Numbered from the stretch's first letter, positions 1 to 8,200 are shown. The stretch: DNA of 25,517 bases from JAVHLK01 sp043806215 (GCA_043806215.1 JAZDHD010000006.1:1-25517), one strand, 5' to 3'. Notes: a model not told the origin generated them from the letters alone. Numbers and translations are program-made.

Positions 1-201
1 AAGTGCTCGGTTTCCCAAATACGGTCGCACAAGCTGATCCCCGGAAGATGACGGGCAGGGACGCCCGTCCCACGGTGTACGACCGGCTTGGTCTCTGTTC
101 TTCGTAGCCCGGGCCTCCGTGCCCGGATTCTCTTTTTTGCCGGCACCCGAGCCGTCAGCGAGACGAAAATGTGCGACCGTACTTTTGCCATGGGGCACTA
201 A
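1..201 (-). repeat. MITE-like dispersed repeat, copy A
   Basis: The two ends form imperfect inverted repeats of about 30 bp. The left end (1-30) finishes with TACGGTCGCAC and the right end (171-200) begins with its complement GTGCGACCGTA; the outermost AGTGC is also kept. The interior matches copies B and C on the opposite strand: the block CCGGGCACGGAGGCCCGGG next to CTACGAAG, and the block GGGACGGGCGTCCCTGCCCG. There is no coding capacity, so it would be a non-autonomous element or a REP-like cassette. The left edge coincides with the window edge, so the true end may lie further out. Confidence 0.6.
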
Positions 202-349
202 GGAATGAGCTTGGCGGCCTGTTCACGGCAGCCCTCGCCGGCGGAGGTCGAGTGTGAATATTTGAGGAACATCGAGGGTTGCCAAAACGTCCGAGCATGA
301 CCAAAGTGAGAGGTACAAACGCGGACAATACTATTCGAAGGAGGTCGAA

Positions 350-979
350 ATGGCCAGACTTCTCCATATCAAGGCATCCCCCCGTGGAGACCGGTCCTAT
401 TCCGGTGCCGCGGCAGAGGCTTTCGTAAGCGCATATAAGGAGCAACATCCGGGCGACGAAATCGTCACGCTGGATCTCTTCAAAGCGGAATTGCCGGCCT
501 TCGACGGGCTCGCCGTGGAAGCCAAATACGTCATCCTTCACGGCAAGAAACATACCCCGGAACACCGGCAGGCTTGGCTGGCGGTTGAAAATCTTATCGC
601 AGAGTTCACATCCGCGGACAAGTACGTCCTGTCGACTCCCATGTGGAACTTCGGGATTCCGTACAAGCTGAAACACTATCTGGACATCATCGTACAGCCA
701 GGCTACACGTTCTCCTTCTCTCCGGACGAGGGCTACAAAGGGCTGGTTCTCGGCAAACCGGTGGTGGTGTTCTATGCCAGGGGCGGCGAATACCCCCCTG
801 GAACCGACTACGAGGCGTATGACCTTCAGACGAAGTACCTGGATCTCATACTGAGGTTCATCGGTTTCACCGACATCCGGCCGTTTATCGTGGAACCCAC
901 GCTGATGAACCCGACCTTGGCGGGGCAACGGAGAGATGAGTTGATCGGCCGGGCAGGCCGCCTGGCCGAGGAATTCTGA
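350..979 (+). CDS. azoR: FMN-dependent NADH-azoreductase / flavodoxin-fold quinone reductase
   Basis: A 209-residue cytoplasmic flavodoxin-fold protein of the AzoR / NAD(P)H:quinone oxidoreductase family, close to the usual length of about 200. The N-terminal LLHIKASPRGDRSYS (residues 4-18) fits the FMN phosphate-binding loop after the first strand. PMWNFGIPYKLKHYLD (97-112) is the strongly conserved flavin-contacting segment of this family, and YARGG (142-146) fits the second isoalloxazine loop. Known members use NADH and bound FMN for two-electron reduction of azo dyes and quinones; the physiological role is often quinone or thiol-stress protection. The start is supported by AAGGAGGT at 338-345, five bases before the ATG. 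It stands alone, with repeats on both sides, so its neighbours suggest no pathway. The azo-reducing activity itself is inferred from family only. Confidence 0.88.
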   Translation: MARLLHIKASPRGDRSYSGAAAEAFVSAYKEQHPGDEIVTLDLFKAELPAFDGLAVEAKYVILHGKKHTPEHRQAWLAVENLIAEFTSADKYVLSTPMWNFGIPYKLKHYLDIIVQPGYTFSFSPDEGYKGLVLGKPVVVFYARGGEYPPGTDYEAYDLQTKYLDLILRFIGFTDIRPFIVEPTLMNPTLAGQRRDELIGRAGRLAEEF

Positions 980-1002
980 TTCGGGGTCCGGGACGCTGTT
1001 GA

Positions 1003-1290
1003 AGCCTGCCTCTTTGGTAGCGCCGGCCTCCCCGCGTTCCGCGGGGTATTCTTTTTCTCGTTCCCAGGCTCCGCCTGGTAACGCCTATCCCCCGGGCTCC
1101 GCCCGGTCTCAGTGGGACCGGCATCCTGCCGGTCGTCTTCGGGCTGCTGCGATTCTCGCCCGGCAGCGACGCCGGCGCGTGTTTACGGAATGCGTGACCG
1201 TCTTTGTCTGAAAATACCCCCTCCCGTCGTTCCCAGGCTCCTGCCTGGGAATGACTATCCGCCGGGCTCTGCCAGGTCTTCGGGCCGGAA
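1003..1290. repeat. Cluster of short palindromic intergenic repeat modules
   Basis: No gene is supported here. The stretch is a mosaic of GC-rich palindromic modules. CCCGCGTTCCGCGGG (1031-1045) is a perfect hairpin that recurs with its flanks at 7308-7322. CTCGTTCCCAGGCTCCGCCTGG (around 1058-1078) recurs inverted around 15715-15741. A second CGTTCCCAGGCTCCTGCCTGG lies at about 1228-1248. GCGTGACCGT at 1192-1201 matches the inner end of the MITE-like repeats and may mark a degraded end. The small ORFs across it are low-complexity Pro/Arg/Ser translations of the repeats. Confidence 0.6.
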
Positions 1291-1354
1291 CACCGAGGAA
1301 TTTTCATGGTCTGTTGTGATCGCCCCATCATGGAGGTTTACGACAATGAGCACC

Positions 1355-1645
1355 AGGTGTTCTGTGACGTAAATACGGTCGCACATTTTCCTCGCGCTGC
1401 CGGCTCGGGTGCCGGCAAGAACAAAATCCGGGCACGGAGGCCCGGGCTACGAAGGACTGTCATGAAGCCTTAGACCTGTTTCGTGGGGTCCCGCGGAACG
1501 CGGGATGCCCGTCATCTTCAAGGGCGGGCGTCCGCCCGCCGTCTCCCCGGCGAAGGCCGGGGTCCAGGAAGAAGAGACTGGTTCCCGGCCTACGCCGGGA
1601 AGACGGTTCAGCTTGCGTGACCGTATTTTCGACAATGATCACTAA
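1355..1645 (+). repeat. MITE-like dispersed repeat, copy B (expanded)
   Basis: This has the same layout as copies A and C: a left end closing with AAATACGGTCGCAC (1371-1384), a shared interior with CCGGGCACGGAGGCCCGGG and CTACGAAGGACT, and a right end beginning GCGTGACCGTATT (1615) and closing near CACTAA (1640-1645). It is about 90 bp longer than the other copies. The surplus, roughly 1525-1605, is a separate palindromic module (CCCCGGCGAAGGCCGGGG and CCGGCCTACGCCGG). This copy therefore appears to have been hit by, or recombined with, a second repeat family. Confidence 0.6.
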
Positions 1646-1648
1646 GCG

Positions 1649-1681
1649 ACCCACTCATGATCATGAGTGGGTTTTCCTTTT
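1649..1681 (+). terminator. Candidate Rho-independent terminator (perfect palindrome)
   Basis: ACCCACTCATGATCATGAGTGGGT is self-complementary over 24 bases (1649-1672), followed by the T-rich tract TTTCCTTTTT. Its polarity fits termination of + strand transcripts. No gene ends close by, the nearest being azoR at 979. It may insulate the molybdoenzyme region from readthrough out of the repeats. As a perfect palindrome with no loop, it could also be a protein-binding site. Confidence 0.4.
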
Positions 1682-2251
1682 TGGGGTCTGATCCCGGTGT
1701 CGGCACTTCCCCGCGAAGAATTGAAAGAGCTTCATTTTTTTGATTATCGTAGACTTCAGACCAAGAAAAGTACTTGACAAAGTAGTCCCTCGACGGTATT
1801 GAATGGTATTCAGTAACGGATAGTAACTCGTGAAACCAACTATCAAGTAATCTGCCGCCATGGGAGGCGGCATCGACAGCCCCCATGAAGACGCCGTTTT
1901 CGAGGATCCGGCATCTCCGGAGTCGCGGAAACGCCGGATCAGCCCGATTACGCGCCCGGCGGGCAAATCGGGATGTGGCCGTCGGGTCATGAAGGCGATG
2001 TCGTTCCGCTATGGGACGGAATTCTTCGAACACGGGGCCGGCTCCTTTTCTGCGGTGCCCATTCAAGCCGATAAAGAATCCGGCAGCCTCGTTCCGTCTT
2101 CTTCTTCGGACGCACCGGCACGCGGACATGCGAGGCTGCTCAAGGCAAATTACCGCTATTTGATGACCCAAAAGCGATTCAACTGCCGATCCTATCCGGA
2201 AACGGCATTCCGGCCGTGGCGGAAACCCGATGATCGAGAAAGGTGACTCCT
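1682..2251. other. Intergenic stretch without a supported gene
   Basis: About 570 bases upstream of the first molybdoenzyme. Overlapping ORFs exist on both strands (a 128-codon + frame at 1860-2246 and a 187-codon - frame at 1608-2171), but neither has a recognisable motif or a convincing ribosome site, and the minus frame runs into the repeat. A possible promoter lies at 1774-1802. The final 15 bases hold the ribosome site GAAAGGTGA of the next gene. It may include decayed coding sequence, but no family was recognised. Confidence 0.5.
1774..1802 (+). promoter_or_regulatory. Possible sigma-70 promoter
   Basis: A perfect -35 hexamer TTGACA (1774-1779), a 17-base spacer, and TATTGA (1797-1802), which keeps the TAT of the -10 element. 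It lies in an AT-richer patch and would give a transcript running toward the first molybdoenzyme with a 5' leader of roughly 440 bases. The long leader and weak -10 keep confidence low. Confidence 0.3.
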
Positions 2252-4312
2252 ATGCATAATCCTGAAGCAAAGTGGATCGCGACGGATTGTTCGATCTGTT
2301 ATCACAGTTGCGGAACAAAGGTCTTGGTCGACAACGGTCGGATAACCGAGGTCCAAGGGCTCGAAGAGCATCCGATCAACCGAGGGAAGCTCTGCCCCAA
2401 GGGCGAAAGCGCCGTCGATTTTGTGTATCACCCCGATCGCATCAAATACCCCCTGAAAAAAGTGAACGGAAAATGGGAGAGAGTTTCGTGGGATGATGCG
2501 CTCTCGGAGATTGCCGACAAGCTCCTGAAACTGAAAGAACAGTTTGGACCCGAATGCTTTGCCGCCTTTGCCGGATCGGTGGGGGTGGAAAACTTCGAGA
2601 TGGTCCAGTTGGCTCAACGGTTCAAGGGGGCATTCGGAAGCCCGAACTTCATCTCGGTGGAGGGGATCTGTTATCGGCTGCGTATCCGGTCAAGGCAGAT
2701 CACGTTTGGAAAATATCCCGTGGAGGAGATGGACACGCCGCTCTATATCCTGTGGGGCCACAATCCGGATGCATCCGATTTTCCTCTCAGTCGGGCCATG
2801 GAGAGGAATCTGGAAAAGGGATCCAAGCTCGTGGTCATCGATCCCAAGAGGATCCGTTTCGCGCAAAAGGCGGACATGTATCTGCCGGTCCGGCCGGGGA
2901 CGGACGGTGCCCTCGCTCTTGCTATGATGCACGTCATTATCAAGGAAGACCTGTACGACAAGGCCTTTGTGGACCGCTGGACGTATGGGTTCGATAAGCT
3001 GGTTCCCCACGTGGAACCCTACACGCCCGAATGGGCGGAGAACATTACATGGGTGCCGGCCGACGATATCCGGAAACTCGCTCGGCTCTTTGCACAGGCG
3101 GAAAGTGCGAGCATCTTCCAGGGGACGAGCACCCAGGATCAGACGGCGAACGGGACGCAAAACAGCCGGGCTTTTTCCATCCTTCAAACAATTACCGGTA
3201 ATGTGAACAACCCGGGAGGATGGGTGGTCAGCCCGCGGCTCAGTCTTACGGGAATCGGGCTACCCTCGGACAAGACCCCCATCGGAGTCGAAGATTATCC
3301 GCTGTTCTACGAGATCTGGGGGAGGAAGAGCCCTTACGGTCAGGTAATGTCTTTCCCGGACAGCGTGCCCGATCCGATCAGGGCATTGGTCGTAACCGGA
3401 GGAAATCCCTTGATCACCCTCCCGGATTCCCAGGCCTTCCGTGAGGCGTTCAGGAAGCTGGATCTGCTTGTCGTTCATGAACTCTACATGACGGAGACGG
3501 CGGAAGAGGCTCATTTCGTGCTTCCCGCGTGCACGTATCTCGAAAAGAACGGCCTGGCGTACAGTTATAACGTGTGTCACGGCGTGCCCTATCTGATGCT
3601 GAAGAAAAAGGTAATTGAACCGCTGTATGAAAGCTGTTCCGAGTTCACCCTGTGGACGGAGTTGGCCAAGAAGATGGGCATGGAAGAGACGTTTCCCTGG
3701 AAGACCGACGAGGATCTGGTCCGGCTGGAACTCGGGCCCTCGGGCCTGGACTTCGACGAATTGAAGGGGGTTAAGGCCAATGGGGATTTCTACATGCAGA
3801 AGCAGTACGGCATGGAGGCATACGAAACAAAGGGCTTCTCCACACCTTCCAAGCTGATCGAGATCTATTCCGATACCTTGGAGAAGGCCGGATTCGATCC
3901 GCTCCCGACGTACAAGGAGCCTGACCAGAGTCCTCTCGCCGATCCGGATCTGTTCAAGGAGTATCCCCTTGTTCTCACCACGGGAGCCCGCATTCTCTAT
4001 TTTAGCGGCGGGCAGCACAGAAACATCCCGTACTTGAGGGAGCAATGCCCGGACCCGCTGGCCGACGTACACCCGGACACTGCGGCGCAATTCGGAATCC
4101 GTCACGGAGATTGGATCATCGTTGAATCAACCCGCGGGCACGTAAAGGTGAAGGCGAACGTCACCGAGGACATGAGGGAAGGAGTTGTCGGTATTCCGTT
4201 CGGCTGGCCGGGAGAGGCTAATGTCAACCGGCTCACGGACATACGGCTCCGCGAACCCATCATGGGTTATCCTCAGATGAAATCGCAGTTGTGCCGCATC
4301 AGTAAGGCATGA
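2252..4312 (+). CDS. Molybdopterin/tungstopterin enzyme, acetylene-hydratase-like branch (paralog 1)
   Basis: A 686-residue member of the DMSO-reductase (bis-MGD) superfamily. Residues are numbered from ATG 2252. The N-terminal [4Fe-4S] motif is C13-x2-C16-x3-C20 ... C48, followed by PKGE with K50. C140 in EGICYR sits where acetylene hydratase of Pelobacter acetylenicus (from memory) has its tungsten ligand Cys141. Other shared landmarks are YGPE/FGPE, GSPN, the WGHNP loop, IRPGTDGALA-type and FPWK segments, and a C-terminal MGD-binding domain from about 560 (TTGARI, HP..A..FGI..GDW). The residue matching the catalytic Asp13 of acetylene hydratase is Tyr17, so hydratase activity is unlikely; a redox role is more probable. 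No Tat signal is visible, so it is probably cytoplasmic. An in-frame GTG at 2243 is possible, but AAGGTGA fits ATG 2252 better. Substrate unknown. Confidence 0.85.
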   Translation: MHNPEAKWIATDCSICYHSCGTKVLVDNGRITEVQGLEEHPINRGKLCPKGESAVDFVYHPDRIKYPLKKVNGKWERVSWDDALSEIADKLLKLKEQFGPECFAAFAGSVGVENFEMVQLAQRFKGAFGSPNFISVEGICYRLRIRSRQITFGKYPVEEMDTPLYILWGHNPDASDFPLSRAMERNLEKGSKLVVIDPKRIRFAQKADMYLPVRPGTDGALALAMMHVIIKEDLYDKAFVDRWTYGFDKLVPHVEPYTPEWAENITWVPADDIRKLARLFAQAESASIFQGTSTQDQTANGTQNSRAFSILQTITGNVNNPGGWVVSPRLSLTGIGLPSDKTPIGVEDYPLFYEIWGRKSPYGQVMSFPDSVPDPIRALVVTGGNPLITLPDSQAFREAFRKLDLLVVHELYMTETAEEAHFVLPACTYLEKNGLAYSYNVCHGVPYLMLKKKVIEPLYESCSEFTLWTELAKKMGMEETFPWKTDEDLVRLELGPSGLDFDELKGVKANGDFYMQKQYGMEAYETKGFSTPSKLIEIYSDTLEKAGFDPLPTYKEPDQSPLADPDLFKEYPLVLTTGARILYFSGGQHRNIPYLREQCPDPLADVHPDTAAQFGIRHGDWIIVESTRGHVKVKANVTEDMREGVVGIPFGWPGEANVNRLTDIRLREPIMGYPQMKSQLCRISKA

Positions 4313-4345
4313 CGCCGGCTTGAACCACGTTCGGCGCCGTTGGAT

Positions 4346-4377
4346 CGGTTCACGGGGATTCCATGGCCGGTGAACCG
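4346..4377. promoter_or_regulatory. Inverted repeat between molybdoenzyme 1 and tetR
   Basis: CGGTTCAC (4346-4353) and GTGAACCG (4370-4377) form a perfect 8-bp dyad, with two further G-C pairs inside after one mismatch. No T-run follows. It could be a stem-loop ending the upstream transcript or an operator. It lies about 120 bases before the tetR promoter. Confidence 0.35.
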
Positions 4378-4496
4378 TTCCCAATCGCTCTTGCCGGTCG
4401 TCTCGACGAAGGCACCGAAAGGCCGTGTAGTGGGTGAAAACTGAATACCGTTCAAATCCTTCGGTTAGATCACCATGGAGTCGGGGATATGAATGC

Positions 4497-4524
4497 TTGA
4501 CACCCGAGATGCCGGGGCTAATAT
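4497..4524 (+). promoter_or_regulatory. Probable sigma-70 promoter of the tetR / molybdoenzyme 2 unit
   Basis: TTGACA (4497-4502), a 16-base spacer and TAATAT (4519-4524; four of six -10 consensus bases). Transcription would start near 4531, about 20 bases before the TetR ATG. It would serve tetR and, with only 36 bases between the genes, the second molybdoenzyme. Confidence 0.5.
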
Positions 4525-4535
4525 GAATGGACTTC

Positions 4536-4548
4536 AACCCGGCGGGTT
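4536..4548. promoter_or_regulatory. Candidate TetR operator (13-bp palindrome)
   Basis: AACCCG-G-CGGGTT is a perfect 6+1+6 inverted repeat. It lies just downstream of the predicted transcription start and three bases before the TetR ATG, the usual position for autorepression. It also replaces a normal Shine-Dalgarno sequence. A close relative, AACCC-GGA-GGGTT, lies at 8256-8268 upstream of the liv operon, which could place both under one regulator. No binding evidence is available. Confidence 0.35.
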
Positions 4549-4551
4549 CCC

Positions 4552-5139
4552 ATGTCAAAAAAAGCCATTACAAGACAGAAGATCATTCAGGCCGCCATCG
4601 AGGTTTTCGGAAAGAACGGCTTTCAAAACTCCGGCATTTCGGAAATCGCGAGAAAAGCGGATGTGGCGGACGGCACGATTTACCAGTATTTCAAGAACAA
4701 GGAAGATCTCTTCTTTGCCATCCCGGCCGAAAAGACAAAAGAATTCTGCCTGGAACTGGAACTCCACCTGCAAGGGATTACGGGATCGGTCAACAAAATG
4801 AGGAAGTTTATCTGGTACTACCTTTATTTTTTTCAGGAGAATCCCGAGTACGCCAGAACCCTCATGCTTGAAATGCGGGTAAGCAAGGGCTTCACCAAGT
4901 CAAGAACGTACAGTTCCTTGAGAGAGTTTACCACCAAAGCGCTGGACATCATCAAGGAGGGACAGGAAGAAGGCGCCATCAGAAAGGATGTAAATGTCTA
5001 CCTTATCCGGGAACTATTACTGGGAATTCTGGAACATATGGTGACCCGGTGGCTCGTCAGAGGCGAAGACTATGATTTAATGCAATATTATCGAGAAGCC
5101 ACCGAGCTGGTAATCCATGGAATCGCCGATCCCGGATAA
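4552..5139 (+). CDS. TetR/AcrR-family transcriptional regulator
   Basis: A 195-residue one-component repressor. The N-terminal DNA-binding domain carries the family pattern: IIQAAIEVFGKNGF (11-24), a helix-turn-helix at about 28-48 and GTIYQYFKNKEDLF (41-54). The all-helical C-terminal part should bind the ligand and dimerise. Its overall look resembles the acyl-CoA-responsive FadR-like TetR group. That fits the surrounding CoA genes, but the ligand is inferred. It lies between the two molybdoenzyme paralogs, 36 bases upstream of the second one's ATG, and is probably co-transcribed with it. The start is set by alignment with the family, because the ribosome site is poor (GGCGGGTT overlapping a palindrome). 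Confidence 0.88.
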   Translation: MSKKAITRQKIIQAAIEVFGKNGFQNSGISEIARKADVADGTIYQYFKNKEDLFFAIPAEKTKEFCLELELHLQGITGSVNKMRKFIWYYLYFFQENPEYARTLMLEMRVSKGFTKSRTYSSLREFTTKALDIIKEGQEEGAIRKDVNVYLIRELLLGILEHMVTRWLVRGEDYDLMQYYREATELVIHGIADPG

Positions 5140-5175
5140 TTGCTGAAGTCGCATGATATCGAAAGGTTAAGCAGC

Positions 5176-7239
5176 ATGAGCGTTTCCGAATCAAAGTGGG
5201 TCGCAACGGACTGTACGATTTGCTATCACAGTTGCGGGATGAACGTTTTGGTCGAGGACGGCCGGATAACCAAGGTTGAGGGATTGAGGGAACATCCGCT
5301 CAACAAGGGTCGGCTTTGTCCGAAGGGTGAAAGGGCCGTCGATCTGGTCTATCACCCCGACCGCCTGAAATATCCGCAGAAGAGGGTCGACGGCCGATGG
5401 GAGAGGGTCAGCTGGGATGACGCGCTTTCGGAGATTGCAGAGAAGCTGCAAAGACTGAAGAATGAGTTCGGACCGGAAGTTCTGAGCATCTTTTCGGGGT
5501 CGATTGGAGTGGAAAACCTCGAAATGATGGAAATGGCTCAGCGTTTCAAGGGAGCTTTCGGAACCCCCAATTTCATTTCAGTGGAGGGGATCTGTTACCG
5601 GATGCGCATCCGGTCGAGACAGATCACGTTCGGCAAATATCCCGTGGAGGAGATGGACACGAAGCTCTATGTCCTCTGGGGCCATAATCCCGAGCATTCG
5701 GATTTTCCTCTGCAACTTGCCATAGAAGAGAATCTCGCGAAGGGTTCCAAGCTCGTGGTGATCGATCCCAAAAAGATTTCTCTTGCCGACCGGGCGGAAC
5801 TGTATCTGCCGATCAGGCCCGGGACGGACGGCGCCCTTGCCCTTGCCCTGATTCACGTGATCGTCAAGGAAAATCTCTACGACAAGGATTTTGTGGACAG
5901 GTGGACCTACGGATTCGAAAAATTGGTCCCTCATGTGGAACCCTATACGCCTGAATGGGCGGAGCACATCACCTGGGTTCCCGCCGCAGATATAGTGAAA
6001 CTCGCCCGGCTCTTTGCTCGAGCCGAGAGTGCAAGTATCTTTCAAGGCACGAATACCCAGGACCAGACCGCAAACGGAACGCAAAACAGCCGGGCATTTT
6101 CCATCCTTCAAACCATCACGGGCAATATCAACAATCCCGGCGGGTGGGTTGTGAGTCCGAGACTCAGGCTCGCAAGCGTTGCACTTCCTTCGGAAGGAAC
6201 GCCCATCGGCGCGGAAGAGTATCCGCTCTTTTACGAAGTTTGGGGGAGGAAGAGCCCATATGGACAGGTGATGTGTTTCACCGACAGCGTCCCGGACCCC
6301 GTGAAGGCGTTGATTGTGACCGGAGGAAATCCCGTAATCAGCATGCCCGACACGAACGCCTTTCGTGAGGCGTTCAAGAAGCTGGATCTGTTGGTGGTGC
6401 ATGACCTGTTCATGACGGAGACCGCGGAATTGGCCCATTTTGTCCTTCCCGCCTGCACCCATCTGGAAAAGAACGGACTTGCCTACAGCTACAACGTGTG
6501 CCACGGGATGCCGTATCTCATGCTGCGGAAGAAAGCCGTCGAGCCTCTGCACGAGAGCTGGTCCGAGGTGACTTTCTGGACGGAACTGGCGAAAAAAATG
6601 GGTATGGAAGAGCTTTTTCCATGGAAGACGGATGAAGACGTCGTCCGGGAGGAGATGCGGCCGTCGGGTCTGAGCTACACGGATTTGAAGGAAGAGAGGG
6701 TCGCAGGGGCCTTCTATATGGACAAGCAATACGGAATGGATGGGTACGAGGTGAGAGGATTCACCACACCGGCCAAGTTGATCGAAATCTACTCCGAGAC
6801 TATGGAGAAAGCGGGGTTTGATCCACTCCCAACCTATTTGGAGCCCGAACAGAGCCCGCTTGGGAATTCGGAAATGGCCGCGAGGTATCCCCTTATTCTC
6901 ACGACGGGCGCCCGCAACATGTACTATACCCACGGCCAACATAGGAATGTCCGGGCCTTGAGAGAGCAGAGCCCGGAGCCTTTTGCAGAAATTCATCCAC
7001 GGACCGCGGCGCGATTTGACATCGAGGATGGAGATTGGACACTTGTTGAATCGAACCGGGGACAAATCAAGATAAAGGCGCATGTGACGGATGACATGAG
7101 AGAAGAAGTGGTCGGCATCCCTCACGGTTGGCCGGGAGAGGCCAATGTGAACCGCCTCACCGACGTGCATTGCCGCGAACCGATTATGGGGTATCCGCAG
7201 ATGAAATCTCAGCTCTGCTCAATCAGGAAGACTCAATAG
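5176..7239 (+). CDS. Molybdopterin/tungstopterin enzyme, acetylene-hydratase-like branch (paralog 2)
   Basis: A 687-residue paralog of the protein at 2252-4312. The two match at most positions across their whole length and differ by one residue in length. The same features fall at the same places: Fe-S cysteines C13, C16, C20, C48; K50; the presumed Mo/W ligand C140 in EGICYR; and Tyr17 in place of the acetylene-hydratase Asp13. Divergence is concentrated around 500-520 and in the last third. The ATG at 5176 follows GAAAGG (5161-5166); an in-frame TTG at 5140 would add 12 residues unlike the paralog and is rejected. There is no separate Fe-S or membrane subunit gene nearby, so electrons must go to an outside partner. 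Two retained copies flanking a regulator suggest related but distinct substrates. Confidence 0.85.
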   Translation: MSVSESKWVATDCTICYHSCGMNVLVEDGRITKVEGLREHPLNKGRLCPKGERAVDLVYHPDRLKYPQKRVDGRWERVSWDDALSEIAEKLQRLKNEFGPEVLSIFSGSIGVENLEMMEMAQRFKGAFGTPNFISVEGICYRMRIRSRQITFGKYPVEEMDTKLYVLWGHNPEHSDFPLQLAIEENLAKGSKLVVIDPKKISLADRAELYLPIRPGTDGALALALIHVIVKENLYDKDFVDRWTYGFEKLVPHVEPYTPEWAEHITWVPAADIVKLARLFARAESASIFQGTNTQDQTANGTQNSRAFSILQTITGNINNPGGWVVSPRLRLASVALPSEGTPIGAEEYPLFYEVWGRKSPYGQVMCFTDSVPDPVKALIVTGGNPVISMPDTNAFREAFKKLDLLVVHDLFMTETAELAHFVLPACTHLEKNGLAYSYNVCHGMPYLMLRKKAVEPLHESWSEVTFWTELAKKMGMEELFPWKTDEDVVREEMRPSGLSYTDLKEERVAGAFYMDKQYGMDGYEVRGFTTPAKLIEIYSETMEKAGFDPLPTYLEPEQSPLGNSEMAARYPLILTTGARNMYYTHGQHRNVRALREQSPEPFAEIHPRTAARFDIEDGDWTLVESNRGQIKIKAHVTDDMREEVVGIPHGWPGEANVNRLTDVHCREPIMGYPQMKSQLCSIRKTQ

Positions 7240-7289
7240 AGTTCCCCCGCGGAAGTGTGCGGCGACATTTTGACGGAAACGGTCCGTGT

Positions 7290-7375
7290 TTTGGCAGCGC
7301 CGGCTTACCCGCGTTCCGCGGGGTCTCTTCTCTCTCGAACGCCGGGAAGCGCCGGCCCGCTGCCGGGCTTTTCCG
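7290..7375 (+). repeat. Intergenic palindromic repeat module
   Basis: TTTTGGCAGCGCCGGCTTACC followed by CCCGCGTTCCGCGGGGTCT repeats the module at about 1013-1050 in the same orientation, with a few base changes. It then continues into GCCGGGAAGC / GCCCGCTGCCGGGC stem-loop sequence. It fills most of the gap between molybdoenzyme 2 and the SDR gene and may act as a transcript-end structure. No clear T-run is present. Confidence 0.5.
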
Positions 7376-7432
7376 GGAATATGTCTCGGCATCCGTGCCA
7401 CAGCGTAACACGTTGATGGAAAAGGATTAGGA

Positions 7433-8200
7433 ATGGTTTTATCGGAACGTTTCCGGCTTAATGGCGGAAAGGCAATAGTTACCGGGAGCAGCAAGGGTTT
7501 AGGCCGGGAAATCGCCGTTTGCCTTGCCGAACAGGGCGTGTCGTTGATTCTTGCGGATGTCGTTTCCTCACAGGAGACCGCGGCACTCGTCGAAGCAACC
7601 GGATCCCGCTGCATCCCGATACAAGTGGACGTATCGGATGAAACGGCCGTAAGGGACATGGTGAAGACAGCCGTATCCGAATTCGGGAACATAGACATTT
7701 TGATCAATAACGCGGGAATAACGCAATCCGGTGCCGCCCGGACCGCGGACGCTCCGGTTGAGGAATGGGACAGAGTGATCCGGGTCAACCTCAGAGGTAC
7801 GTTCCTTTGCAGCAGGTATGTCGGCAAGGAGATGATTACTGCCGGGGGCGGTACCATTATCAATATAGCCTCCACCGCGGGATTCACCGGCGTAGCGAGA
7901 GCACCGGCCTACTCGGCCTCCAAGGCGGGGGTCATTGCGCTGACCAAGAGTCTGGCGCTCGAGTGGGCAAAATACAACATCCGGGTCAATGCCGTCGCCC
8001 CGCATTATCTCGACACCGAGATGACCCAAGGACTGAAGTCGCATGACAAGGTATACGAACGCATTGTGGGCCAAATACCGTTGAAACGGTTTGCCGAGCC
8101 CCAAGAGATTCTCGGAGCCGTACTGCTCTTGGCATCTCACGCTTCGAGCTATATGACCGGATCGGTCGTCGTAGTGGACGGGGGCTTTTTGGCCCAATGA
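7433..8200 (+). CDS. Short-chain dehydrogenase/reductase (SDR), FabG-like
   Basis: A 255-residue classical SDR of normal length. The cofactor loop is TGSSKGLG (17-24), the structural motif is NNAG (92-95), and the catalytic tetrad is N119, S147, Y160 and K164 (YSASK). D42 after the second strand favours NAD(H) over NADP(H). The family oxidises or reduces hydroxy/keto groups on acyl-CoA, acyl-ACP, steroid or small alcohol substrates. Between molybdoenzymes and CoA-activating genes, a hydroxyacyl dehydrogenase role is reasonable but not proven. The ATG is preceded by AAGGATTAGGA. Confidence 0.9.
   Translation: MVLSERFRLNGGKAIVTGSSKGLGREIAVCLAEQGVSLILADVVSSQETAALVEATGSRCIPIQVDVSDETAVRDMVKTAVSEFGNIDILINNAGITQSGAARTADAPVEEWDRVIRVNLRGTFLCSRYVGKEMITAGGGTIINIASTAGFTGVARAPAYSASKAGVIALTKSLALEWAKYNIRVNAVAPHYLDTEMTQGLKSHDKVYERIVGQIPLKRFAEPQEILGAVLLLASHASSYMTGSVVVVDGGFLAQ

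Noticed and set aside
1003..1290. Possible CRISPR-like or tandem repeat array
   Set aside because: The modules are palindromic, irregularly spaced and not separated by uniform spacers; they are dispersed intergenic repeats.
1608..2246. Overlapping ORFs on both strands upstream of molybdoenzyme 1
   Set aside because: No recognisable domain, overlap with the repeat and terminator palindrome, no good start signals.
2252..4312. Annotation as acetylene hydratase
   Set aside because: The catalytic Asp beside the second Fe-S cysteine is Tyr in both paralogs; only the wider branch can be supported.
5578..7170. Long minus-strand open frame opposite molybdoenzyme 2 (and a 281-codon one at 3260-4105 opposite molybdoenzyme 1)
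   Set aside because: Both lie exactly antisense to strongly recognisable enzymes and have His/Arg-rich translations without motifs; they are codon-bias shadows.
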